Shown: positions 35,541 to 45,216 of the stretch, piece after piece
How positions within the stretch are numbered: position 1 is the stretch's first letter
Layout of the letters: the number at the start of each line of letters is the position of its first letter
NCBI RefSeq assembly: GCF_013306565.1
Contig: NZ_PZPO01000002.1
Location: forward strand, 570,501 to 634,500
Length of the DNA stretch: 64,000 bases
Reading direction: 5' to 3'
Origin: Hyphomicrobium sulfonivorans
Lineage (GTDB): Bacteria; Pseudomonadota; Alphaproteobacteria; Rhizobiales; Hyphomicrobiaceae
Program-made: the position numbers and the translations under genes
Notes under the pieces: model-generated
The model's database searches: none
What the model was told of the DNA's origin: nothing
The model's input: only the letters and a program-made list of their open reading frames with translations

Positions 35541-37043
35541 ATGGCACGCTATGTGCTGGCGATCGATCAGGGGACAACGTCATCGCGGGCGTTATTGGTT
35601 GATGCCGACTACGGCATCAGCGGCATTGCTCAGCATGAATTTAAGCAACATTTTCCCAATTCCGGCTGGGTTGAGCATGACCCGGAGGAAATCTGGGCAA
35701 CGACACTCAACGTAGCACGCGCTGCGGTCGCAAACGCGGGCGGCGCGCGCAACATCGTCGGCATCGGCATATCCAACCAGCGCGAAACAACCGTCATATG
35801 GGAACGTGCTACGGGACGCGCGATCTACAACGCGATCGTCTGGCAGGACCGGCGCACCGCCGATCAGTGCGAAGCTTTAAGTGTAGCAGGGCACGGCGAA
35901 ACCATCCGCGAACGCACTGGCCTGGTTCTCGATCCGTATTTCTCTGCCACCAAGATCGCGTGGATACTGGATCACGTTGCGGGTGCGCGCCAGCGGGCTG
36001 AGAAAGGCGAGCTTGCGTTCGGCACCATCGACAGCTTTCTGCTGTGGCGGCTTACCGGTGGGCGTCAGCACGCAACCGACATCACCAACGCTTCGCGCAC
36101 CGCGCTGCTCGACATCCGCGCCGGCAAGTGGTCCGACGAACTGCTCGCCATCTTTAAAGTGCCGCGTGCGTTGCTGCCGGAGGTGAAAGACAACGCGTGC
36201 GATTTCGGCAGCACCGATCCGGAGATATTCGGCGGGCCGATCCGCATCGGCGGCATGGCGGGCGATCAGCAGGCGGCGACGATAGGGCAGGCATGCTTCA
36301 AGCCCGGCATGCTCAAATCCACCTATGGCACCGGCTGTTTTGCCGTGTTGAACACGGGAGCGACATGCATCGCCTCGCGCAATCGCCTGCTCAGCACCGT
36401 CGCCTATCAGCTTGATGGCGTGCGCACCTATGCGCTGGAAGGCTCGATCTTCATAGCGGGAGCAGCGGTGCAGTGGCTGCGCGACGGCTTGAAGATCATC
36501 GCCCATGCGTCCGACAGCGGACCAATGGCGGCGGCGGCCGATGCCAATCAGGATGTAACGCTTGTGCCCGCGTTCGTCGGTCTCGGCGCGCCCTATTGGG
36601 ACCCGGACTGTCGCGGCGCTCTGTTCGGGCTAACGCGCAACACCGGCCCGAACGAACTTGCGCGCGCTGCGCTGCAATCGGTTTGTCTGCAAACGTATGA
36701 TCTGCTGCAGGCGATGCGCGGCGATTGCCCGGAGGTGTCAGGGGCGGTGCTGCGCGCTGACGGTGGCATGGCCGCGTGCAACTGGACCATGCAGCGTCTC
36801 GCCGACATTCTGGATATTCCGGTCGACCGCCCAACCGCGCTTGAAACAACGGCGCTGGGGGCGGCCTATCTGGCGGGCCTGCAAGCGGGCTTCTATCCGG
36901 CGCCGGAGGAATTTGCCACGCGCTGGGCACTGGATCGCCGCTTCGAGCCGCAGATGGAGGCGCCCGAACGTCAGCGCATTATCGCCCGCTGGCACGATGC
37001 CGTTGGGCGCACCTTGTCGAACGGTGGCGCGATGCCGATGTGA
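35541..37043 (+). CDS. glpK: Glycerol kinase
   Basis: 500 residues with a GGGAGAGGGTG ribosome site. FGGY-kinase features: [17 protein letters not shown] at the start, [35 protein letters not shown], the [19 protein letters not shown] region, STYGTGCF, and [19 protein letters not shown]. It phosphorylates glycerol to glycerol-3-phosphate. There are no glpF or glpD neighbours in the window, so the gene stands alone on the plus strand, with a small DUF2905 gene coupled behind it. Confidence 0.95.
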   Translation: MARYVLAIDQGTTSSRALLVDADYGISGIAQHEFKQHFPNSGWVEHDPEEIWATTLNVARAAVANAGGARNIVGIGISNQRETTVIWERATGRAIYNAIVWQDRRTADQCEALSVAGHGETIRERTGLVLDPYFSATKIAWILDHVAGARQRAEKGELAFGTIDSFLLWRLTGGRQHATDITNASRTALLDIRAGKWSDELLAIFKVPRALLPEVKDNACDFGSTDPEIFGGPIRIGGMAGDQQAATIGQACFKPGMLKSTYGTGCFAVLNTGATCIASRNRLLSTVAYQLDGVRTYALEGSIFIAGAAVQWLRDGLKIIAHASDSGPMAAAADANQDVTLVPAFVGLGAPYWDPDCRGALFGLTRNTGPNELARAALQSVCLQTYDLLQAMRGDCPEVSGAVLRADGGMAACNWTMQRLADILDIPVDRPTALETTALGAAYLAGLQAGFYPAPEEFATRWALDRRFEPQMEAPERQRIIARWHDAVGRTLSNGGAMPM

Positions 37044-37048
37044 TTGCC

Positions 37049-37249
37049 ATGGGTAAGCTGTTGCTCGTCGTCGGAGTGCTGTTGGTGGGTTTCGGCCTCG
37101 TCTGGATGCTGGGCGAGCGGTTGGGGCTTGGCCGCCTGCCGGGCGACTTCGTCATCGAGCGCGGCAACATCCGCATTTACATCCCGCTGATGACGGGCCT
37201 CATCGTCAGCGCTGTGCTGTCGCTGATTTTCTGGCTGATGAAACCTTAA
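37049..37249 (+). CDS. DUF2905 small membrane protein
   Basis: 66 residues from ATG 37049; a GTG at 37040 that overlaps the glpK stop is the alternative. Two helices (LLLVVGVLLVGFGLVWML and IPLMTGLIVSAVLSLIFWL) flank the conserved turn RLGLGRLPGDFVIERGNIRI, the hallmark of DUF2905. Function is unknown. It lies at the glpK stop and is probably translated by coupling. Confidence 0.85.
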   Translation: MGKLLLVVGVLLVGFGLVWMLGERLGLGRLPGDFVIERGNIRIYIPLMTGLIVSAVLSLIFWLMKP

Positions 37250-37291
37250 ACGCATCGCCGCGTTTGTTGCGTCGTTGGTTGAAACGCGCCG

Positions 37292-38053
37292 TCAGCGCAC
37301 AACGGCGACGACGCGCGCGGGCGCCGCTGATGCGCCGACAATTTTCAGCGGAAACACCATCACCTCAAAGCCATGCGGCGGTAGTGCTCCGAGATTGGTC
37401 AGCTGTTCCATGTGCCAATACGGCCGCCGCTGGCCGACGCGATGCGCTTCCCAGAACAGCGTGTCATCGTTGGTGGCTTTGGAGCACGCGATCTGTGCGC
37501 GGAATGGCAGATCCCATCCCCACTGGTCGATGCCCATCACCGTCGGGCCGCGATCCAGCAGCCATTCAGTCGCCGCCGCGCTCATGCCGGTGCCTCGCTT
37601 CCAGAACTCCTTCGTGCCCATCAGTTTGTCGCGGCCGGTGCGGATCAGCACGATGGTGCGCGCGTCCAGTTGCGCGCCGTTTTTCGCCAGCGCCGCTTCA
37701 AGGTCGGCAGGCGTAATCGCGTCGTCATCGGCCTTGTGCGTCAGGTCCAGCACCACGCCTGGCCCGATGCATTTCTCCAGCGGCATCTCGTCGATGGTCT
37801 GTGCAGGCGCGCCGGCGGACGTCGGACCGTAGTGCCACGGTGCATCGATGTGCGTTGTCGAATGCACGCCCATCTTGGTGATCGTGTCGTCGGCCCAGCC
37901 GGTGAAGTCGCGCGGCATAAGCCGCTTCGGCAGACCCAGCAGGCGCACCAGCAACTTGGCCGCGCCGTGCCGCTTGTGGCGGATCTTCACTTGCATGAAG
38001 CGCGGATCGCCACTGTTGAACTGAATCGGCTTCGACAGATCGATGACCTGCAT
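37292..38053 (-). CDS. Cyclase-family metal hydrolase (kynurenine formamidase-like)
   Basis: 253 residues from ATG 38053. The family metal site appears in GVHSTTHIDAPWHYG (H-x-x-x-H-x-D-x-P-x-H), with further conserved DLSKPIQ at the start and GVVLDLTHK. Members hydrolyse N-formylkynurenine, isatin or related amides; the substrate is not certain here. It is next to a fumarylacetoacetate hydrolase-type gene on the same strand, so a ring-cleavage or aromatic breakdown pathway is plausible. The frame is open upstream, but the ATG at 38053 fits the family length. Confidence 0.85.
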   Translation of the reverse strand: MQVIDLSKPIQFNSGDPRFMQVKIRHKRHGAAKLLVRLLGLPKRLMPRDFTGWADDTITKMGVHSTTHIDAPWHYGPTSAGAPAQTIDEMPLEKCIGPGVVLDLTHKADDDAITPADLEAALAKNGAQLDARTIVLIRTGRDKLMGTKEFWKRGTGMSAAATEWLLDRGPTVMGIDQWGWDLPFRAQIACSKATNDDTLFWEAHRVGQRRPYWHMEQLTNLGALPPHGFEVMVFPLKIVGASAAPARVVAVVR

Positions 38054-38164
38054 GGATGATTGATCTGGAGAGATCACGTTCGCCAAAATCGTGATGTGGC
38101 TCCAGCCTCCTGTTGCGACCGATGATTTACGCTTCGGACTGATAGGGTCCGAAGCGATCATGGT

Positions 38165-39151
38165 CTAAGTTATCTGATTGCTCAGCGTGCCGATGCCGTC
38201 GATGGCGAGCGTTACCGTATCGCCGCGCGCCAGCAGTCGTCCCGCTTCGATACCGCTGCCGCCGGGCAGCGTCCCGGTTCCGAACAACTCTCCCGGATGA
38301 AGCTGTTCGCCCGCGCTCGCATGTGCCAGCGCCTCACCTAAAGACCAGCGCGCGTTTTGTGTTGCGCACTCTGCAACCGGCTGGCCATTGATGGATACGC
38401 TGCCGCGCAGTTCATTCCAGCGGGGCAGGATCTCATCGGCGCTTACAACCACGGCGGAGATCGCGCTGGCAAAGTGCTTTGCTTTCTGCGGGCCGAAGCC
38501 TGACCGCATCTCGGCAAGCTGCACGTCGCGGGCGGAAAAATCGTTCAGCACCACAAAGCCGCCGATGGCAGCTTCGGCCGCTTCCGGTGTTGCGTCGCGC
38601 AGCGGATGCGCCAGCACGAAGCCCAGCTCCAGCTCGTAATCGAGCGCGTTGGTATAATGCGGTATCGCGATGTCATCGCCATCGGTCGATATGGTCAGGT
38701 GATTGCCCATGTAATAGATCGGCTGGCGATACCACAGCGCGCTTGGACGCAGGGGTGGGAATGTCCGGCGGGTAACCACCTCATAAGCGGAAGCAATGCG
38801 CGCGGTCGCGGGCATGAAGCGGCGGACGAAACCGCGTGCCGCATCGATTGCATGCGCCTCATACAACATGAAATCGCGGAACGAGCGCGGGGTGAAAGGC
38901 AGCGCGGACGCTGCCGCCGCCTCTGCATTGGCGTTCGCTGCAATGTTGCGCGCTGCTTCCTGGATGCGTGCGCGTAGCTCCAGCGGCAATGCCAGCAGTG
39001 CGATGGTGTCGGCGGACGTCTGTCCGCTCAGCTCCACGTCGCGCCCGGACAAGTTCGCAGCGGCGATGGCTGCGGCGACGCTCACCCAGCCTTGTGGCGC
39101 TTCTAGCTCAATACGCAATCGGCCGCCGCTCGCTCTCCGCCGAAGCTTCAT
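38165..39151 (-). CDS. Fumarylacetoacetate hydrolase family protein
   Basis: 328 residues from ATG 39151. The N-terminal part contains an Ala/Leu-rich domain, then the FAH core with the metal carboxylates in YELELGFVLAHPL and VLNDFSARDVQLAEM, plus GTGTLPGGSGIEAG near the C-terminus. The family acts on beta-diketo acids, oxalopyruvate or acylpyruvates. It lies directly upstream of the cyclase-family gene, with about 110 bases between, in the same direction. A shared substrate pathway is inference. Confidence 0.85.
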   Translation of the reverse strand: MKLRRRASGGRLRIELEAPQGWVSVAAAIAAANLSGRDVELSGQTSADTIALLALPLELRARIQEAARNIAANANAEAAAASALPFTPRSFRDFMLYEAHAIDAARGFVRRFMPATARIASAYEVVTRRTFPPLRPSALWYRQPIYYMGNHLTISTDGDDIAIPHYTNALDYELELGFVLAHPLRDATPEAAEAAIGGFVVLNDFSARDVQLAEMRSGFGPQKAKHFASAISAVVVSADEILPRWNELRGSVSINGQPVAECATQNARWSLGEALAHASAGEQLHPGELFGTGTLPGGSGIEAGRLLARGDTVTLAIDGIGTLSNQIT

Positions 39152-39332
39152 CGGCCCTCTCTGTTGGCAAGGTTTCGTCGCATCCAAGCTCGCGCTTTAG
39201 CGGTTTGCTTACGCTGGTTCCAGGGCGAAGAGCACTAAAAGGTTCAGGCAATCGCCATACGCTTGAAAGTAACGCGGGCGCGCTAGCATGGCATCCAGCG
39301 TTGCAAAAACTGTATGTCAGCGAGAAACGGTC

Positions 39333-39623
39333 ATGCTCCTCAACTGGTCTCAAATCATCGTCTGGCTCATCATCGGTCTACTCGGCGGCACTCTTGCCGG
39401 CATCGCCGTGCGTTGGCAGCGGGAAGGGTTCGGCTGGTGGACCAATCTCGGTATCGGCCTGATCGGTGCTCTGGTCGGCGGCTTCCTGTTCCGCCTGTTC
39501 AACATTTTGCCCGGCCTGGAGACGATCTCGATATCGCTGCGCGACGTGGTCTCGGCGGTTGTCGGGTCGATCCTGTTCCTTGGCGCGCTCTGGCTCTACG
39601 GTCACTACAACAAATCCCCGTGA
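39333..39623 (+). CDS. GlsB/YeaQ/YmgE-type membrane protein
   Basis: 96 residues from ATG 39333. Three hydrophobic segments: IIVWLIIGLLGGTLAGIAV, WWTNLGIGLIGALVGGFLF and VVSAVVGSILFLGALWLYG, with conserved glycines typical of the transglycosylase-associated/stress-response membrane family. Function is unclear; relatives are induced by acid or general stress. It converges on ctrA with a shared terminator region of about 215 bases. Confidence 0.85.
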   Translation: MLLNWSQIIVWLIIGLLGGTLAGIAVRWQREGFGWWTNLGIGLIGALVGGFLFRLFNILPGLETISISLRDVVSAVVGSILFLGALWLYGHYNKSP

Positions 39624-39728
39624 GCGCGGCAGGCAGAAAAATCGAAGGCGTTTTCGGGGATTAATTATCGCGGCAGTCTCAGCAATGGCGCGACAAATGA
39701 ACAGGCGTGTTGATGGCGCCTGCAACCG

Positions 39729-39743
39729 TTAAAAGTAATTTAA
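39729..39743. promoter_or_regulatory. Perfect CtrA box (TTAA-N7-TTAA) in convergent spacer
   Basis: TTAA at 39729-39732 and TTAA at 39740-39743 with exactly 7 bases between match the CtrA consensus. It lies in the AT-rich spacer between the converging membrane-protein gene and ctrA, not at an obvious promoter. It may be chance in AT-rich DNA, or bind CtrA without a nearby start. Confidence 0.45.
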
Positions 39744-39780
39744 ATTTCTATTAATATTTATTAACAAACTATGAACGAAA

Positions 39781-39803
39781 TCGGGGGCCATTTCGGCCCC
39801 CGA
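39781..39803. terminator. Bidirectional terminator after ctrA
   Basis: TCGGGGGCC and GGCCCCCGA form a 9-bp perfect stem around ATTTC. On the minus strand it follows the ctrA stop, with T-rich sequence behind it. It can also stop the converging gene. Confidence 0.8.
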
Positions 39804-39837
39804 TAAAGTGGTGCTGACGCGGAACAAACGGCGGGCT

Positions 39838-40542
39838 TTAGGCGGCGGTAGTAACCGCGCCTTCGTCGCTCGGATCGCGGAGCACATAACCGCGCCCCCA
39901 CACCGTTTCGATGTAATGCTGACCACCCGTTGCCGCCTGCAGCTTCTTGCGCAGCTTGCAGATGAACACGTCGATGATCTTGAGCTCCGGCTCGTCCATG
40001 CCGCCGTAGAGATGGTTCAGGAACATCTCCTTCGTCAGCGTGGTGCCCTTGCGCAGCGAGAGCAGCTCAAGCATCTGATATTCCTTGCCGGTCAGATGCA
40101 CGCGCTGGCCATTCACATCGACAGTCTTGGTGTCGAGGTTGACCCGCAGATCGCCGGTCTCGATGACCGACTGCGCATGGCCCTTCGAGCGCCGAACAAT
40201 GGCGTGAATGCGCGCAACCAGCTCATCTTTATGGAATGGCTTGGTCATGTAGTCGTCGGCACCGAAGCCGAGACCGCGCACCTTGTCCTCAATGCCGGCA
40301 TGGCCGGAAAGAATGAGGATCGGTGTGCCGACTTTCGCGACGCGCAAGGTCTTGAGGACCTCGTAGCCGCTCATGTCCGGAAGGCCAAGATCCAGCAGAA
40401 TAATGTCGTAGTCGTACAGTTTTCCGAGGTCGACACCTTCTTCACCGAGGTCGGTCGTATAACAGTTGAACCCCTCGGATTGGAGCATCAGTTCGATGCT
40501 CTGTGCTGTCGCACTGTCGTCCTCGATCAAAAGAACTCTCAT
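39838..40542 (-). CDS. ctrA: Cell-cycle response regulator CtrA
   Basis: 234 residues, a near-standard CtrA. The receiver domain has the acidic pocket IEDDS, the phospho-acceptor D51 in LLDLGLPD, and [12 protein letters not shown]. The OmpR-type output domain includes [46 protein letters not shown] and TVWGRGYVL. CtrA controls cell-cycle genes, motility and replication initiation. Upstream on the minus strand lies a TTAA-rich stretch (40641-40658) and no other gene. sciP lies 2.1 kb further. Confidence 0.97.
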   Translation of the reverse strand: MRVLLIEDDSATAQSIELMLQSEGFNCYTTDLGEEGVDLGKLYDYDIILLDLGLPDMSGYEVLKTLRVAKVGTPILILSGHAGIEDKVRGLGFGADDYMTKPFHKDELVARIHAIVRRSKGHAQSVIETGDLRVNLDTKTVDVNGQRVHLTGKEYQMLELLSLRKGTTLTKEMFLNHLYGGMDEPELKIIDVFICKLRKKLQAATGGQHYIETVWGRGYVLRDPSDEGAVTTAA

Positions 40543-41194
40543 GATCGTTCCTCTTCGTCCGCGCCGCTTGCCCCATTAGCCGAAAAGAGCGCCCGCATCT
40601 TTTCAAGCTAACCCACTGTTAGGAAATTACCCGCCGAAAGTTAACAAATCCTAATTAAGTCTTTCTCCGTATCCCAACACTCCAACCAACTCTGTTTACC
40701 TGCCTGCCAGACGCCGTTTTCCGCGACCTTTTGAAATATGAAAAGTCTGGAAATAGAACAGGGTGCATGGCCGAAATAGCCATGCTGCAGTGCAAGCATT
40801 CAGTCGTTGCCGGTGGATGACGGTTTTGGAGTTCGGATCGGTGATATCTGAGGCTTGGACCCCGTTGGAGGTCTTCACAACTAGGATGCACTGACCGGAC
40901 CCAACTCATTACGAATCAAGAGGTAACTTAATTCGCTCGGGCGGCCTAGGTCCGATTGGTCATTTTTTGGCCCCAAAGGGCATAGTATCGAATAGATTGA
41001 TGTTCGCGTTGCTTTACCGCAACTTAATGGCCAGATGTCATATTCGGTGTGAAGATGGTGCGCCTTCCCGCAGGTGACACCCCAGGCCGTCAGGCCCAAG
41101 GATTTCTGAGCTCAAAGCGGGAGTTTGTTGGTGGGGCTGGCACGCTTCTTGTTAGTGATGCCGCACAGTTCGAATTTGTCCGGGGTATCGAACA
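40543..41194. other. Divergent spacer between ctrA and fliJ-like gene
   Basis: This 652-base region has no gene I can support. Near ctrA there are AT-rich blocks and two TTAA motifs 10 bases apart (40641-40658), close to but not matching the 7-base CtrA spacing. A GAATC (CcrM GANTC type) site occurs at 40913. It is large for a promoter region and may contain promoters for both genes or the remains of a lost gene; fliI, which normally precedes fliJ, is absent. Confidence 0.5.
40641..40658 (-). promoter_or_regulatory. Possible CtrA autoregulation site
   Basis: Two TTAA half-sites separated by 10 bases lie about 100 bases upstream of ctrA. CtrA usually binds TTAA-N7-TTAA, so this is a degenerate or half-site at best. 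The position fits autoregulation, which is known in Caulobacter. Confidence 0.35.
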
Positions 41195-41572
41195 ATGAAA
41201 GCACGTGAATCGGCGCTGAGACTGAAGCGCTTCGCAGCCGACGAAAAAGCGCGGAAGGTTGCCGATCTGGAGCACATGATCCGCGAATTCGACGGCATGG
41301 CGAGCGATCTCGACCGTCAGATCAAGGCGGAAGAGGAGCGGACCGGCGTCCGTGATCCGGCCCATTTTAACTATTCGACGTTTGCCAAGTCGGCCAGCCA
41401 ACGCCGTGATAACCTCATCGCGTCGGCCGATGGGCTGAAGGCCAAGCTCGAGGTTGCGCTTCGCGAGCGTGACGAGGCTTTGGAGCAGGCGGCCCGCGCA
41501 GACACGGCCAGTCAGGATCAGCTCCGCAACCGCCGTCGGGCGGATCGTTCGGCTGCCACGGCGCTGCGCTGA
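41195..41572 (+). CDS. fliJ: FliJ-like flagellar export protein (orphan)
   Basis: 125 residues. It is almost entirely charged coiled coil: MKARESALRLKRFAADEKAR, ADLEHMIREFDGMASDLDRQ, IKAEEERTGVRDPAHFNYST and KSASQRRDNLIASADGLKAK. This is the pattern of the alphaproteobacterial FliJ protein next to ctrA, a chaperone and escort factor of the flagellar export ATPase FliI. No fliI, flagellar or export gene occurs in the window, so it may be a relic or have another role. The C-terminal tail (SQDQLRNRRRADRSAATALR) is basic. Confidence 0.78.
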   Translation: MKARESALRLKRFAADEKARKVADLEHMIREFDGMASDLDRQIKAEEERTGVRDPAHFNYSTFAKSASQRRDNLIASADGLKAKLEVALRERDEALEQAARADTASQDQLRNRRRADRSAATALR

Positions 41573-41928
41573 GTAAGCGTCCTTGATCGAGGCCCGGAAT
41601 GTGATCCGGGCCGGCGTCAATCGAATCCATTCTGTTCTGAGTAAAGCCGGGCCATGCATCATGTGCCCGGTTTTTGCTGTTTCTGACCGGATCAACGGCT
41701 GCTCTTAGGCTGTTTCGCTATGGGCCATCGCGTCGCGAACCGATCGCCTGACGCCGGCGCCAGGCGACACTGTAGTCGCCCCAATGGTAAGCTTCACGGT
41801 TGCCCCCAACCGGATGCCAGCGCCCGGCTGCTTGGGCTTGTGTTCTTCGTGCCGGCCATGCAAACCGGGCTGATACTCTGCGGTGCCGATGCACCGAGAT
41901 CGATTTTGCTAGATGGCTAAAGGGGCGG
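41573..41928 (+). other. Intergenic stretch without a gene
   Basis: 356 bases between the fliJ-like gene and the lipoprotein gene on the same strand. The lipoprotein frame is open from 41800, but that part lacks a plausible start and signal sequence. I see no hairpin or clear promoter. Confidence 0.5.
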
Positions 41929-42546
41929 ATGCGGCGGTCAGCACACAATGTGTCTGAAGCAACTTTAGGTCGGGCCACTGGCGCAGGCCGGATCGGTCTG
42001 GCCCTGGCCGCTGCTGGCCTGGTTTTGATATGCGCTGGCTGTACAAGCGCAAATCCGCCGTCGTTGCCGACCATCCCGCCGTTATCGGAAGGCGCAACCG
42101 CAGCTTTGGATGCGCCGCCGGGGGCTGCTCCTCCGTCGCCGCAGCAGGCTCAATCGGAGCCTCCGCAACCTCAGTTGCATCCTATTTCGATTGAGGGCAG
42201 GCCGACGGAAATCTATGAGCGGATTGCCCGCGGCGCCCTAGCGTGCTGGTTCGGCCCGTCGGGGGCCTTGAAGGCCAATTATGTTTATCACGCCGACGCT
42301 GAGCCGCCGAGCAAGGGTGGCCGCGCGGTGATCGTCATTCACGAGCGTGATCGCAGCGCCGACAATCCCAAGGGGTTGCGCGCTTACCGTGTGGTCATAG
42401 AAACTGATAGCAGAACCGGCGGGACGACTGTCGTTACCGAAAACCTGAAGCTTTCGGAACTGCTGGCAGCGGCCATGGATGCCGATGCGCGCCGCTGGGG
42501 AACAGGCGCTACCGGCTGCGGCGCTACGGGTATCGTAGGCTGGTAG
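41929..42546 (+). CDS. Putative lipoprotein, unknown function
   Basis: 205 residues from ATG 41929, with AAAGGGGCGG upstream. The N-terminus has a hydrophobic stretch (IGLALAAAGLVLICAGC) with a lipobox-like Cys38, then a Pro/Ala-rich linker (LPTIPPLSEGATAALDAPPG). The C-terminal half is a globular domain with ACWFGPSGALKANYVYHA and VIVIHERDRSADNPKGLRAY. No family is recognised. It is convergent with sciP and separated from it by a perfect stem-loop. Confidence 0.68.
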   Translation: MRRSAHNVSEATLGRATGAGRIGLALAAAGLVLICAGCTSANPPSLPTIPPLSEGATAALDAPPGAAPPSPQQAQSEPPQPQLHPISIEGRPTEIYERIARGALACWFGPSGALKANYVYHADAEPPSKGGRAVIVIHERDRSADNPKGLRAYRVVIETDSRTGGTTVVTENLKLSELLAAAMDADARRWGTGATGCGATGIVGW

Positions 42547-42598
42547 GAAGGTGGCTTAAGAAGGTTGGCGGCAGCAAACAGCTTTCCGAAGCGCAGGA

Positions 42599-42620
42599 GG
42601 GCGGCCAGTGCTGGCCGCCC
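42599..42620. terminator. Perfect stem-loop between lipoprotein and sciP genes
   Basis: GGGCGGCCAG and CTGGCCGCCC form a 10-bp perfect stem with a 2-base centre (too tight a loop, so the real loop opens further). It lies between convergent genes, about 53 bases after the first stop and 8 bases before the sciP 3' end. Confidence 0.65.
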
Positions 42621-42627
42621 GCGATGT

Positions 42628-42915
42628 TTAGTCGCGATAGTCCTGAACTTTCGTAGCGCGGAGCCCCGGTAGCCCGTGCTTGTCGATCGATCGCTGCCAC
42701 GACAGAAACTCGTCGACGGTCAGCTTGTATCGATCGCAGGCTTCCTCAATGCTGAGCAGGCCGCCGCGGACAGCAGCAACCACCTCAGCCTTGCGGCGGA
42801 TTACCCAACGTTTCGTGTCTTTGGGCGGTAGATCGGCAATCGTTAGCGGGCTTCCATCCGGCCCGATAACGTAGCGTACCCGCGCTCTCATCTGTTGCTC
42901 GGTCATGATACTCAT
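42628..42915 (-). CDS. sciP: SciP-like CtrA inhibitor (DUF1153)
   Basis: 95 residues. The conserved SciP segments are all visible: RYVIGPDGSPLTIADLPP, DTKRWVIRRKAEVVAAVRGG, LLSIEEACDRYKLTVDEFLS, and KHGLPGLRATK. In Caulobacter, SciP binds DNA and CtrA and represses CtrA targets in the swarmer stage. Finding it 2.1 kb from ctrA, on the same strand, supports a shared cell-cycle context. The start at 42915 has an alternative ATG at 42906. No strong ribosome site is seen. Confidence 0.9.
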   Translation of the reverse strand: MSIMTEQQMRARVRYVIGPDGSPLTIADLPPKDTKRWVIRRKAEVVAAVRGGLLSIEEACDRYKLTVDEFLSWQRSIDKHGLPGLRATKVQDYRD

Positions 42916-43182
42916 TACACACTCGCTGACCAGCTAAGGGTTATAGCCCAACAGGATTAAGGTCGGGCTAAGTTCTTGAGTAAACGTAACATAAATCAAT
43001 CGACCCCGCCCCCAGGGGGTTCTGTTAAGGTTTACGCAACGGCTGTCTGCGCCAACAGGAGCCAGCGGCTTCAGCTTGCGTTTATGGCCGCTCAAGCCGT
43101 AAGGTTTGCGCTCCAGGCACTTCGACGGGCCGGACGTGCGCTCGCCATACTTAAGCGCCAAATCCCAGCAATGAACTAACGA

Positions 43183-44415
43183 ATGGCCGGTGCCCAACAC
43201 GTGAACGAGAACGTCCCTTCCGGCGCCTTTCGCGCCTCGCCTTCCGGCCCAGCGGCCGAAGAGCGAAAACGCGTGGTTGTTGCCATGTCGGGCGGCGTTG
43301 ATTCGTCCGTCGTTGCTGCGCTTATGCGCGACCAAGGGCATGACGTTATCGGAATAACCCTTCAACTTTACGACCACGGCGCCGCTACCGGACGAAAAGG
43401 TAGCTGTTGCGCCGGTCAGGATATCCACGACGCACGCCGTGTGGCCGATGCGCTGGGCATTCCCCATTACGTTCTGAACTATGAGCGACGTTTCAGCGCG
43501 GCGGTGATCGACAGCTTTGCCGAGAGCTACGCAGCGGGCGAGACGCCGATCCCGTGCGTCGCGTGCAATCAGCAGATCAAGTTCCGCGATCTGCTGGAGA
43601 CGGCCAAGGATCTCGGCGCTGATGCGCTGGCGACCGGCCATTATATCCAGCGCCGCGAGGGGCCGAACGGGCCTGAGCTGGTGCGGGCCGTCGATGCCGA
43701 CCGCGACCAGAGCTATTTTCTTTTCACCACCACGCAGGAACAGCTTGATTTCCTTTGGTTTCCGCTAGGCGGCCTACCCAAGGCCGAGGTGCGTGAACTC
43801 GCGCGTCGTTACAACCTGACGGTGGCTGAAAAGGCCGATAGCCAGGACATCTGCTTCGTCCCGACCGGGCGTTACACGGGCATTGTCGAGCGGCTGAAGC
43901 CGGGTGCGGTGAAGCCAGGCGACATCGTGCATGCCGATGGCCGCAAGCTCGGCACCCATTCGGGAATTATCAACTTCACGGTAGGGCAGCGCAAAGGTCT
44001 GGGAATCACCGGTCCTGAGCCGCTTTATGTCATTCGTTTAGACGCTGACACAAATGAAGTGGTCGTGGGGCCTCGTGACTGCTTGCGCACGCAAAGTCTT
44101 CTCCTTAGAAATGTTAACTGGTTGGGGGATGCCCCGCTGGCTGAGGTGGCGGCCGAAGGTTTGCCAATCTTTGCGCGGGTACGCTCCACTCAGCCGCCGC
44201 AAGCCGCCCGTCTGTTCGCTGATGCCGATGGCGCGGTGACAGTTGTGCTTGAGGACGGTGAAGACGGTGTCGCAGTAGGGCAGGCGTGCGTATTCTACAC
44301 GAGTGGCGATAACCGCGGCCGGCTGCTGGGCGGTGGTTTCATCGCCAAGACTGTTGCCAAGCAGGTTGAGGCGGCGCGGGCACCTGAGTTAAGCCGCGCA
44401 GGCTTGGATGGATAA
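43183..44415 (+). CDS. mnmA: tRNA 2-thiouridine(34) synthase MnmA
   Basis: 410 residues from ATG 43183. PP-loop [13 protein letters not shown] (residues about 35-47), catalytic Cys in [11 protein letters not shown] and DSQDICFVP, and a C-terminal beta-barrel ([21 protein letters not shown]). The enzyme thiolates U34 of tRNA-Lys, Glu and Gln with sulfur from IscS and Tus carriers. The N-terminal 25 residues are a poorly conserved extension. It is followed 44 bases later by pmtA on the same strand. Confidence 0.94.
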   Translation: MAGAQHVNENVPSGAFRASPSGPAAEERKRVVVAMSGGVDSSVVAALMRDQGHDVIGITLQLYDHGAATGRKGSCCAGQDIHDARRVADALGIPHYVLNYERRFSAAVIDSFAESYAAGETPIPCVACNQQIKFRDLLETAKDLGADALATGHYIQRREGPNGPELVRAVDADRDQSYFLFTTTQEQLDFLWFPLGGLPKAEVRELARRYNLTVAEKADSQDICFVPTGRYTGIVERLKPGAVKPGDIVHADGRKLGTHSGIINFTVGQRKGLGITGPEPLYVIRLDADTNEVVVGPRDCLRTQSLLLRNVNWLGDAPLAEVAAEGLPIFARVRSTQPPQAARLFADADGAVTVVLEDGEDGVAVGQACVFYTSGDNRGRLLGGGFIAKTVAKQVEAARAPELSRAGLDG

Positions 44416-44459
44416 TCTCATTTGAGAGGCTTGGGTCGCGACGTAAGGAGCGACACCCA

Positions 44460-45191
44460 ATGAAATCAATGTCGCAGACCGATTACCGCCGCCAGCCGGC
44501 CATGTTGGAACGCTCGCAGGGCCGCATCGTTGGCATCGGCCGCATCGACGAAAGCGCGGTGTTGGATGCCTATCGCCGCTGGGCGCCGGTTTACGATTAC
44601 ACCTTCGGTGTCGTCGCCAAGGCCGGCCGTCGGCATGCGGTATCGATGATCAACCAGAGCAGCGGCCGGGTGCTTGAGGTGGGTGTCGGCACAGGGTTGT
44701 CGCTGCCTGACTATAAAAAACATCTGGAAGTGGTCGGCATCGATCTGTCGCCGGAAATGCTCGAGAAGGCCCGTGAGCGCGTTGCCGAGGAAAGCCTCGA
44801 TCACGTGACCGGCCTGCACGAGATGGACGCTTCGGATCTCAAGTTCCCGGACGGTTCGTTCGATACCGTGGTGGCGATGTACGTCATGACCGTGGTGCCG
44901 GAGCCCGAGGCCGTGATGCGAGAGCTTTCCCGCGTGACCAAGCCCGGCGGTCAGGTGCTGCTGGTCAACCATTTCAGCCAGACCGAAGGTGTGCGCGGCT
45001 GGGTGGAGCGCCGCATGGCCCCGTTTGCCGACAAGATTGGCTGGCGGTCGGTGTTCGATCTGTCCCGTGTGCAGGTTTGTGACGATCTTGAACTGACGGA
45101 TCGCAAGGCTTTGCGTCCGCTTGGTCTGTTCACGATGCTGCGCTTCGTCAAGAATGACGGCTCGGCCAAGCCTGCCGTGGCAGCGGAATAA
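44460..45191 (+). CDS. pmtA: PmtA-type phospholipid N-methyltransferase
   Basis: 243 residues. Class I SAM methyltransferase with motif I LEVGVGTGLSLPDY, the GIDLSPEMLEKARERV region and VVAMYVMTVVPEPEAVM. It resembles the Sinorhizobium/Rhodobacter-type PmtA that methylates phosphatidylethanolamine three times to phosphatidylcholine. The N-terminal 30 residues (MKSMSQTDYRRQPAMLERSQ) are variable and a shorter start is possible. Such enzymes are membrane-associated but have no membrane helix. A hairpin follows the stop. Confidence 0.85.
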   Translation: MKSMSQTDYRRQPAMLERSQGRIVGIGRIDESAVLDAYRRWAPVYDYTFGVVAKAGRRHAVSMINQSSGRVLEVGVGTGLSLPDYKKHLEVVGIDLSPEMLEKARERVAEESLDHVTGLHEMDASDLKFPDGSFDTVVAMYVMTVVPEPEAVMRELSRVTKPGGQVLLVNHFSQTEGVRGWVERRMAPFADKIGWRSVFDLSRVQVCDDLELTDRKALRPLGLFTMLRFVKNDGSAKPAVAAE

Positions 45192-45216
45192 TCGGTCGAT
45201 CCGAAGAATTTGGGAC

